Translations under genes and position numbers: made by a program | The notes under the pieces: model-generated | Database searches by the model: none | Told to the model about the DNA's origin: nothing | What the model saw: only the letters and a program-made list of their open reading frames with translations | NCBI GenBank assembly: GCA_024278415.1 | Contig: JAJRTI010000479.1 | Coordinates: forward strand, 1 to 12,021 | Source of the DNA: Planctomycetota bacterium | GTDB lineage: Bacteria > Planctomycetota > Brocadiia > JAJRTI01 | Length of the DNA: 12,021 nt | Direction: 5' to 3' | Part shown: in pieces, positions 6,725 to 12,021 of the stretch | Numbering within the stretch: the stretch's first letter is position 1 | Layout of the letters: each line of letters begins with the position of its first letter

Positions 6725-8425
6725 TTGGACATCTTGGGCATCTCATTTGGGCTCGACTCGGCCGCGGCGTTGGTCCGCAACGGCCGGCCCCTCGCGGCCG
6801 CCACGGAAGAACGGTTCTCCCGCAAGAAGCACTCCGACGCGTTCCCGAGCCAGTCGATCCAGTACTGCCTCGACGCGGCCGCAACATCGCTGCGCGCAAT
6901 CGACGCGGTGGCGTTTTTCTGGAACCCCGGCATCCATTTGGAGAGCTTCAACCGGCGAATCGCGTCGCAATACCGGCATCACCTCGAATACCTGTCGAAC
7001 CTGCCCATGCACTTGCTGAGCATGATGGGGGGGAGCTGGCAAGACACCCGGGTCGAGTGTGTGGAACAGACCCTCCATATGGCCGGTCGGCCGAAGCCGT
7101 TGCGCATCTACTACACCACCCACCACCTGGCCCACGCGGCCAGCGCGTTCTACCCGTCGCCATTCGAGGAGGCTGCGATTCTGACCCTGGATGGATACGG
7201 GGAGAGGGCGTGCGCGCTCATGGCCAGGGGCCGCGGCCACGAGATTGAGCCACTCCACGAGATCCAATTCCCGCACTCCTTGGGCAGCTTCTACGCCGCG
7301 ATCACGCAGTTCCTTGGCTTCAGGGCCAACTCCGAAGAGGGCACGGTCATGGCGCTCGCGGCCTGCGGCAAACCGACGTACGCCAAGGCGTTCTCCGACA
7401 TCGTGCGAGCCAAGGGTGGAGGGATTCAAATCGACCAGAGCTTCTTCACCACCGGCTTGGAGCGGCCTCGCCGGTATTCGGCCAAGTTCGCTCGCGCGTT
7501 CGGGCCAGAGCGCACGCCCGGTTCGCCCATCCTCCAGCGGCACCGTGACATTGCGGCGAGCGCGCAACAGGTGTTCGCCCAGTCCGTCTTGCACCTGGCC
7601 CGCCATCTGCACAAACTCACCGGCGCGCGGAACCTGTGCATGGCCGGGGGCGCCGCTCTCAACAGCGTCGCCAACGGCCAAATCCTCCGGCACACGCGCT
7701 TCGAGAACCTCTTTGTGCAGCCGGCCGCGGGCGACAACGGTGCGGCCTTGGGCGCGGCCCTCCACGTGAACCACATGCGCATGGGCCGCAAGCGGCGCTA
7801 CGCGATGGCTCATGATTTCCTCGGCCCCGGCTACTCGGACCGCGAGATCGGCCGCGCGTTGGCGCGGGCCAAGGTGAAGCACGAGCGGCCGGCGTCGATC
7901 GCTCGCCAAGCGGCGGAATTGCTTGCCGCCGGGGAGATCGTCGCCTGGTTCCAGGGGCGCATGGAGTTCGGGCCGCGCGCGCTTGGGGGCCGGAGCATTC
8001 TGGCGCACCCCGGCCTGCCCGGCATCAAGCAGCGCCTCAACGACCAAGTGAAACACCGCGAGGAGTTCAGGCCCTTTGCCCCGTCCGTGCTTGCGGAGGA
8101 CGCCTCCGAGTTCTTCGCCCCCAATGTGCCCGCGCCGTTCATGTTGAAGGTCGGCCAGATCGTCAAGAAACAACTCCGCCGCATCCCCGCGGTCGCGCAC
8201 GTCGACGGCTCGGCCCGCGTGCACACGGTCGACGCGAAGGCCAATCCGAAATTCCACCGCCTGATCGTGCACTTCAAACAACGGACTGGGCTCCCCCTCG
8301 TGCTGAACACGTCGTTCAACATCAAAGGCGAGCCCATCGTCTGCACACCCGAAGACGCGCTGCGGTGCTTCTTCTCCACCGGCATCGACCACCTGGCCAT
8401 CGGCAGTTACCTCGTGAGTAAGTGA
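6725..8425 (+). CDS. NodU/CmcH/TobZ-family carbamoyltransferase
   Basis: A 566-residue O-carbamoyltransferase. This family uses carbamoyl phosphate and ATP to make carbamoyl adenylate, then carbamoylates a hydroxyl of a sugar or antibiotic. The N-terminal Kae1-like domain shows EERFSRKKH (28-36), HHLAHAASAF (133-142, metal-binding histidines), TLDGYGE with Asp156, EEGTVMALAACG, CMAGGAALNSVANG (305-318) and GDNGAALGAA. The C-terminal YrdC-like domain carries GRMEFGPRALGGRSI (411-425), REEFRPFAPSV, and LNTSFNIKGEPIV (528-540). An oddity is the opening GISFGLDSAAA: relatives usually have His-Asp where this has Leu10-Asp11. The start is taken as TTG with a good ribosome binding site. The stop overlaps the next gene's GTG. 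The position between sugar-nucleotide enzymes and a glycosyltransferase suggests carbamoylation of a sugar or glycolipid. Confidence 0.92.
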   Translation: MDILGISFGLDSAAALVRNGRPLAAATEERFSRKKHSDAFPSQSIQYCLDAAATSLRAIDAVAFFWNPGIHLESFNRRIASQYRHHLEYLSNLPMHLLSMMGGSWQDTRVECVEQTLHMAGRPKPLRIYYTTHHLAHAASAFYPSPFEEAAILTLDGYGERACALMARGRGHEIEPLHEIQFPHSLGSFYAAITQFLGFRANSEEGTVMALAACGKPTYAKAFSDIVRAKGGGIQIDQSFFTTGLERPRRYSAKFARAFGPERTPGSPILQRHRDIAASAQQVFAQSVLHLARHLHKLTGARNLCMAGGAALNSVANGQILRHTRFENLFVQPAAGDNGAALGAALHVNHMRMGRKRRYAMAHDFLGPGYSDREIGRALARAKVKHERPASIARQAAELLAAGEIVAWFQGRMEFGPRALGGRSILAHPGLPGIKQRLNDQVKHREEFRPFAPSVLAEDASEFFAPNVPAPFMLKVGQIVKKQLRRIPAVAHVDGSARVHTVDAKANPKFHRLIVHFKQRTGLPLVLNTSFNIKGEPIVCTPEDALRCFFSTGIDHLAIGSYLVSK

Positions 8426-9195
8426 TCCGCACCATGTATCCGCCTGGACTCAGCATCATCGTGCCGGCGTACAACGAGGAGGCCACGTTGGCGGACGTGG
8501 CCGCTGAAGTCGCCGAAGGAGCCAAGGCCGCGGCCCACCGCTACGAGATCATCATCGTCGACGACGGCAGCCAGGACGGCACGCCGGCCATCGCGCGAAG
8601 GCTCGCGGCCGAACGGGCCGACGTGCGCGTGGTGACGCACGACACGAACACGGGCTCCGGCGCCGCGATCCGCACGGGCATCCGCGCAGCCCAGTATGAG
8701 TTTGTGACGTACGTGCCGGCCGACGGGCAATTCCCCGCGTGCGAGTTGCGGGACTTCATGGAGATGGCGCAACATGCCGACGTCGTGCTGGGCGTGCGAG
8801 ATGGCCGGCCCGACTACACGCTCTTCCGCCGGTTCAGTTCGAAAGTCTACACGGTTCTCGTCAACGCCCTCTTCTCACATCGCTTCCGCGACGTGAACTG
8901 GGTCAATCTGTGGCGACACAGCATCCTGGACGATATGGAGTTGCGTTCGCACGGGGTGTTCCTCATGGAGGAGATCGTGTGCAAGGCGCACCTCAGCGCC
9001 GCGCGAGTCGTCGAGTTGCCCGCGGGCCAGCGGCCCCGGCAAGCCGGCCGGGCCAAGGGCGGCAACATCGGCACGATACTCACCACGCTCAACGAGATGG
9101 CCCGCGTCTGGATCGAAGTCCATTCCAGCCGATGGAAACCCGTTCGACAAACCCAGCCCCATGTGGAGCAAACTACGAGTTCCCCCAGAACGTGA
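8422..9195 (+). CDS. Family 2 glycosyltransferase, polyprenol-phosphate type
   Basis: A 257-residue GT-A glycosyltransferase. LSIIVPAYNEE (10-20) opens the nucleotide-binding fold, YEIIIVDDGSQDGT (41-54) carries the first aspartates, and VPADGQFP (98-105) takes the place of the metal-binding DxD. MEEIVCKAHLSAARVVELP (182-200) provides the acceptor-side acidic residues, and QRPRQAGRAKGG matches the 'h.pR.aG.Sk' tail of dolichol-phosphate-mannose-synthase-like enzymes. Such proteins move a sugar from a nucleotide donor to a lipid phosphate at the cytoplasmic membrane face. No transmembrane helix is visible, so membrane association would be peripheral. The GTG start overlaps the carbamoyltransferase stop (GTGA); an ATG at 8434 is an alternative. 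Donor and acceptor are unknown. Co-transcription with upstream sugar enzymes suggests that it attaches the modified sugar. Confidence 0.88.
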   Translation: MIRTMYPPGLSIIVPAYNEEATLADVAAEVAEGAKAAAHRYEIIIVDDGSQDGTPAIARRLAAERADVRVVTHDTNTGSGAAIRTGIRAAQYEFVTYVPADGQFPACELRDFMEMAQHADVVLGVRDGRPDYTLFRRFSSKVYTVLVNALFSHRFRDVNWVNLWRHSILDDMELRSHGVFLMEEIVCKAHLSAARVVELPAGQRPRQAGRAKGGNIGTILTTLNEMARVWIEVHSSRWKPVRQTQPHVEQTTSSPRT

Positions 9196-9228
9196 AGTGA
9201 TCCCATCCTAAGCCCCGCGTGGCCGTTT

Positions 9229-9292
9229 GTAGTAGGGCGATTCATCGCCCGTTTCTGCGGCGCGGCCGACGGGCGATAAACCGCCCTACTAC
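9229..9292. repeat. REPIN-like double palindrome
   Basis: Two 24-base arms (9229-9252 and 9269-9292) are inverted copies with 22 matching positions and a 16-base spacer. The left arm is itself nearly palindromic (GGGCGAT-TC-ATCGCCC), and the right arm is a less perfect version, so the element can form one long hairpin or two short ones. This is the layout of REP doublets moved by RAYT transposases. No transposase is nearby. It may stabilise or attenuate the operon mRNA. Confidence 0.7.
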
Positions 9293-9380
9293 CAGCCACC
9301 CACACCTCGTCGGACGCATCGGGCAGAACGTCTCGCCCGTGCCGGATAGGGAAACTTCTGGGAGCAAACCCATTGACGCG

Positions 9381-10202
9381 ATGAAACATCTACACGAAAC
9401 TGCCGACTCCGTCGTCCCTGGCCTGGGCGCCACCGTCATGTTCTCCGGCGGCAGCGACTCCGCACTCGCCGCGGCCATCATGCTGCGCAAGTGCGAGCGC
9501 GTGACGCTCTTCACCTGCGACCCCGGCTTCGTGTTCTTCTTGGAGAACTCGAAAGTCAACGCACACACACTGCAAGAGCGCTACGGAGCGGACCGAGTCG
9601 ACCACCAGATTGTGGACGTGCGGCCGCTCATCCGCAAGATCCTCTCCGCAGAGACGCGGCAAGACCTGTGCGACTACGGCTGCAACATGACCACGCTCGT
9701 GTGCCTCGGCTGCCGTCTTGCCATGCACACCGCCGCGATCATCTACAACCTTGAGAACGGCATCCCGTACCTCGCGGATGGCAGCATTCGCGACCAGTCG
9801 AACAGCCCGGAGCAGTTGGCGTCCGTGTTGGACAGCAACCGCGCGTTCTACCGCGAGCAGTACGGCATCCAGCACGAGTCGCCCATCTACGACGAGAGCG
9901 AGTCGGATCGCCTCGCGTACGAGCTTGGCATCACCAAAGTGCGCGGGTTGAAGAAGCAATTCATCTTCTTCGACACGCAAGCCACGTGCATCTTCGGCGT
10001 GCCCGCGGACGTGTACGGCAGGCTCTTCTACGGCCGCGCGATGGGCGACCAGCGCGATCGCGACTCGATGCGCTACCTGATGCGAAAACGAGAACTCATG
10101 CAAGCGGCCATCGCCGACCACTTCCAGCAAACTGGGCAAGACTTAGCAGCCCGGGTGGCCGCCCTGAAGGAGAAACTCCATGCGGCGCAACAAAGAGCCT
10201 AA
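9381..10202 (+). CDS. PP-loop ATP pyrophosphatase with cysteine quartet
   Basis: A 273-residue adenine-nucleotide alpha-hydrolase. The PP-loop FSGGSDSALAAAIM (21-34) carries the SGGxDS signature of enzymes that adenylate a substrate for thiolation, amidation or ligation. Cysteines at 97, 101, 108 and 111 (C-x3-C-x6-C-x2-C) could bind zinc or an iron-sulfur cluster. They are followed by YLADGSIRDQSNSPEQ, similar to the 'DG.n.DD' segment of LarE, QueC and related sulfur-insertion or amide-forming enzymes. The ATG at 9381 is chosen because the SGGxDS strand lies just after it. The longer frame from GTG 9219 would translate the palindromic repeat and gives a low-complexity start. A ribosome binding site is weak (GGGAG, 16 bases upstream). 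The gene overlaps the next one by 23 bases. It could add sulfur or an amide to the operon product, or serve in tRNA or cofactor chemistry. The substrate is unknown. Confidence 0.8.
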   Translation: MKHLHETADSVVPGLGATVMFSGGSDSALAAAIMLRKCERVTLFTCDPGFVFFLENSKVNAHTLQERYGADRVDHQIVDVRPLIRKILSAETRQDLCDYGCNMTTLVCLGCRLAMHTAAIIYNLENGIPYLADGSIRDQSNSPEQLASVLDSNRAFYREQYGIQHESPIYDESESDRLAYELGITKVRGLKKQFIFFDTQATCIFGVPADVYGRLFYGRAMGDQRDRDSMRYLMRKRELMQAAIADHFQQTGQDLAARVAALKEKLHAAQQRA

Positions 10203-10344
10203 CACCTCGAAGACCGCGCGCTGGGTGCGCTTCGTCATGCGTTACATCGTGGCCGCGGTCATGATCCCGGTGGGCGTGATGATTGGCGTGCTGGGCTTGA
10301 TCGAGCACTACCTCGTGAGGCCCCTGACCAAGCGGTCGAGATAG
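10180..10344 (+). CDS. Small single-pass membrane protein (54 residues)
   Basis: A short reading frame of 54 codons with a strong ribosome binding site, AAGGAG, seven bases before the ATG. The start lies inside the last codons of the PP-loop gene. The basic N-terminus (MRRNKEPNTSKTARW) is followed by a hydrophobic stretch at about residues 19-42 (FVMRYIVAAVMIPVGVMIGV and onward) and a basic tail LVRPLTKRSR, so one membrane span with cytoplasmic positive charge is predicted. I do not recognise the family. It is not obviously the DUF5989-type small protein often seen beside carbamoyltransferases, although position and size are comparable. The overlap and the strong translation signal argue that it is a real last gene of the operon. 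It could anchor or scaffold the soluble biosynthetic enzymes at the membrane; that role is inference. Confidence 0.7.
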   Translation: MRRNKEPNTSKTARWVRFVMRYIVAAVMIPVGVMIGVLGLIEHYLVRPLTKRSR

Positions 10345-10352
10345 GCCGCGGC

Positions 10353-11630
10353 TCACCTCCCGAAGGTTGGCGACCTTCGGGAGGATTCCGGGGCCGGCTT
10401 CGTGGCCGAATCCTGCGGGAGAAGCTTCCGGCTTGGGGCGCTCAGGAACTTCACGTGGCACTCCGCCCAGAGCGCGCAGCCGATCGGGTTCAAGTGCATG
10501 TCGCGGCAGTAGTAGTAGTCCGTCTGCTTGCTGCCCCGGAAGCGCGGGGCCAGCATGGAAAACGCGTCCAAGTAGGGCACTCCCTCACGGGCCGCGACTT
10601 TGGCGATCTCTCGGTGCGGCCGGTCCGACCACATGGGCGGCCCGCCGCCATCGGGCCCGGCCGAGTATTGGGGGTGATGCGGCACGGACGTGAGCACGAG
10701 CTTGACGCCGCGGGCCTTGCACAACTCGCAGATGCGCCGGAGCATGTCGAGCGTACGGCCGGCGTTCGCCTCGGTCGCCTTGTCCCAGGTGTGCTGGCAC
10801 CACGCCCACCGCGGGTAGAGTGTGCCCTTGGCCGGCGCTTGTGCGCTCGCCTGGGCCTGCGCGCGAAGCCGCCGCGACAGAAGCCAGTTGTAGCAGTACG
10901 AGTTGCGGTAGAGGAACAACTCCAAGCGCGCCAGCGGCGTGGCCCGCACCGCGCCGGCGGGCGTATCCACGAACGCGCTCGTGTACAGGTTCCGCGGCGG
11001 CACGGCCACTGGGTTGCCGGAGGCGTCTGCGATCGCGGTTTGGCTGTACTTCCAGTCGTCGTAGTCGTCGGTCATGTCCACGCACAACACGATCAAATCG
11101 GCGTCGTACTTGGCGATGACGTAGCGGATCAGCACGTAGTAGATGGTGGGCGAATAGCTGGACGTGCCGGTGTTGATGACCTCGATGCGAACGCCGTGGC
11201 CGCGCGCGTTGAGCCGGCGTTCCACGATGCTCGGAAGGGACTGCTTCATGGGCATGGGCCCCTCGACGAACGAGTCGCCCAGGTAGAAGATGCGAAACGT
11301 GCCCGGAGGTTTCCGCGGCTCCACGTCGTACGTTTCGATCCAGCTCTGCCGATTGTAAACGTGCGTGTACGGCTTGGGGAACCGGAGGTCCGTCTTGGCC
11401 CAACCGGGATGCTCGAACTTCGAGTTGGGCTTCCACTTGTGGTTGAGGCGCCATGAGGGAACGACGTGGCTTGCGGGGAGGCGCACGTGGAGCCATCCCA
11501 CGAACTCCAGGCATCCTACAATCGTGACGACGATCAGGACGTTGACGGCGAGCGCCAGCACGATGGTGCGGCGCCTTGGTTTTCTCGGCCTGGGCTTGGG
11601 GCCAGGCTTCTGTTTGTCGGTGTCGTCCAT
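10353..11630 (-). CDS. Membrane-anchored SGNH/GDSL hydrolase
   Basis: A 425-residue protein with a Pro/Lys/Arg-rich cytoplasmic tail (residues 7-21), one signal-anchor helix (about 22-46, IVLALAVNVLIVVTIVGC), and an extracytoplasmic SGNH domain. Block I is IFYLGDSFVEG with nucleophile Ser120, block II is INTGTSSYSP with Gly155, and block V is CRDMHLNPIG with Asp377 and His379 completing the triad. Such enzymes hydrolyse or transfer acyl esters, and many bacterial members O-acetylate or deacetylate exopolysaccharide. Residues 255-270 are Ala/Gln-rich, a probable linker. The gene converges on the glycan operon with eight bases between stop codons and shares a hairpin with it. No clear ribosome binding site precedes the ATG. 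SGNH proteins often accompany carbamoyltransferase clusters, so a role in maturing the operon product is plausible but unproven. Confidence 0.85.
   Translation of the reverse strand: MDDTDKQKPGPKPRPRKPRRRTIVLALAVNVLIVVTIVGCLEFVGWLHVRLPASHVVPSWRLNHKWKPNSKFEHPGWAKTDLRFPKPYTHVYNRQSWIETYDVEPRKPPGTFRIFYLGDSFVEGPMPMKQSLPSIVERRLNARGHGVRIEVINTGTSSYSPTIYYVLIRYVIAKYDADLIVLCVDMTDDYDDWKYSQTAIADASGNPVAVPPRNLYTSAFVDTPAGAVRATPLARLELFLYRNSYCYNWLLSRRLRAQAQASAQAPAKGTLYPRWAWCQHTWDKATEANAGRTLDMLRRICELCKARGVKLVLTSVPHHPQYSAGPDGGGPPMWSDRPHREIAKVAAREGVPYLDAFSMLAPRFRGSKQTDYYYCRDMHLNPIGCALWAECHVKFLSAPSRKLLPQDSATKPAPESSRRSPTFGR
10356..10384. terminator. Perfect 12-bp hairpin at the convergence of operon and SGNH gene
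   Basis: CCTCCCGAAGGT and its exact reverse complement flank the five-base loop TGGCG. The hairpin begins 12 bases after the small membrane protein's stop and lies in the last codons of the convergent SGNH gene. There is no T-tract on either side, so termination is likely rather than certain. Confidence 0.5.
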
Positions 11631-11671
11631 GCGATCTGTGTTACAGCCTAGGACCGTCGTGGTGCGGCCGC

Positions 11672-11703
11672 GATCCGGGAGCGGATCCCGAAGCCTCGGG
11701 ATC
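11672..11703. repeat. Two overlapping, mutually exclusive hairpins upstream of the SGNH gene
   Basis: GATCCG-GGAG-CGGATC (11672-11687) and GATCCCGA-AGCC-TCGGGATC (11684-11703) are both perfect and share GATC at 11684-11687, so only one can form fully at a time. They lie 42-73 bases before the SGNH start codon, where they would be in its 5' leader. Confidence 0.5.
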
Positions 11704-11733
11704 GCCTTCCGTCACTGCTGTATGGCTGTCTCA

Positions 11734-11761
11734 GCATCGGAATGCGACGGCATTCCGATGC
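11734..11761. repeat. Perfect 12-bp hairpin in the intergenic region
   Basis: GCATCGGAATGC and its exact reverse complement flank the loop GACG. No T-tract follows on either strand. It may be a dispersed intergenic palindrome, a terminator, or a leader structure of the SGNH gene. Confidence 0.55.
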
Positions 11762-11960
11762 GGCTTCTTGTTGCGGTTCCTGACGGACAAGGCGTCAGCA
11801 AACAGTCTATCCGCGCCCCCGTGACAATGAAATGCGTAGCTGACCTTGATTCGCGGGAAGACGAACGCTAACCCGCATTTCTCGCGAGGTAACATTTCAG
11901 CCGAGTGCCAGGAGGGGCATCCAGGAGAGTCGCTGTTAGGCGCTTACCGGCTTTCGAACG
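11762..11960. other. Non-coding stretch without a supported gene
   Basis: I see no credible gene here. The only ATG-started frame of note (11827-11871, 14 codons) has no ribosome binding site. GAAATGCG at 11829-11836 recurs in inverted form near 11874, a weak 8-bp inverted repeat. GCCTAAC on the minus strand near 11940 resembles an integron core box, but a matching partner is lacking. Confidence 0.4.
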
Positions 11961-12021
11961 ACAACATGTTGTCGATGCGCTCCGTTGTGGAGTGCGCCGG
12001 CTCGACGGCGCTTTGGCTGGC
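11961..12021 (-). repeat. Dispersed structured repeat, copy B, running off the window
   Basis: This is the reverse complement of 3502-3562 at 56 of 61 positions. Its inner end contains a perfect 16-base palindrome, CGACAACATGTTGTCG (11959-11974), which is degenerate in copy A. The GCGCCG/CGGCGC hairpin is kept and the five differences are all substitutions. The element probably continues past the window edge. Confidence 0.75.

Noticed and set aside
9219..9380. Upstream extension of the PP-loop gene from GTG 9219
   Set aside because: It would translate the palindromic element, has no ribosome binding site and no family similarity.
11827..11871. 14-codon reading frame in the right intergenic region
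   Set aside because: Too short, no ribosome binding site, and no sign of conservation can be judged.
11865..11945. Possible integron attC site (GCCTAAC near 11940 on the minus strand with GTTAGCG about 70 bases away)
   Set aside because: The second core box departs from GTTRRRY at two positions and the arms pair poorly; no integrase or cassette array is visible.
1..12021. CRISPR arrays, tRNA or rRNA genes, transposase genes
   Set aside because: No regularly spaced repeats, no recognised RNA gene and no transposase motif were seen on either strand.

Overview
The window is GC-rich, with almost every base in a coding region. It reads like part of a chromosome from an environmental bacterium. 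The mix of genes (a secreted GH123/DUF4091-type protein, a stand-alone ParA-like ATPase, a UPF0175/DUF3368 toxin-antitoxin remnant, a NodU-type carbamoyltransferase next to glycan genes, and an SGNH hydrolase) would fit the Planctomycetota or a related lineage. That placement is inference from gene content; no rRNA or other phylogenetic marker is present.

Left part (3-3564). A ParA-like ATPase is followed by a secreted GH123-like protein. Next comes a promoter-like site, a UPF0175 antitoxin, and an internally deleted DUF3368 (PIN-like) toxin that joins the antitoxin by an ATGA overlap. The ParA protein has lost both lysines of its Walker A box. After the toxin remnant come a strong hairpin terminator and a structured 61-bp repeat. 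An inverted copy of this repeat, 92% identical by direct count, lies at the right edge of the window (11961-12021).

Middle (3660-10344). A monocistronic-looking amidohydrolase is followed by a sigma70-like promoter candidate and a compact block of six co-directional genes: DegT-family aminotransferase, NAD-dependent sugar epimerase/dehydratase, carbamoyltransferase, family 2 glycosyltransferase, PP-loop ATPase with a cysteine quartet, and a 54-residue single-span membrane protein. Most junctions overlap or nearly touch, so the block is probably one operon. A REPIN-like double palindrome sits in the only sizeable gap, before the PP-loop gene. My reading is that these genes build and decorate (amino, carbamoyl, possibly thio or amido groups) a sugar or glycolipid at the membrane. 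I do not recognise this combination as a characterised pathway.

Right part (10353-12021). A membrane-anchored SGNH hydrolase runs convergently towards the operon. A perfect 12-bp inverted repeat shared by its last codons and the convergence point may end transcription from both sides. Upstream of it, 391 bases without a supported gene hold several hairpins and the second copy of the 61-bp repeat.
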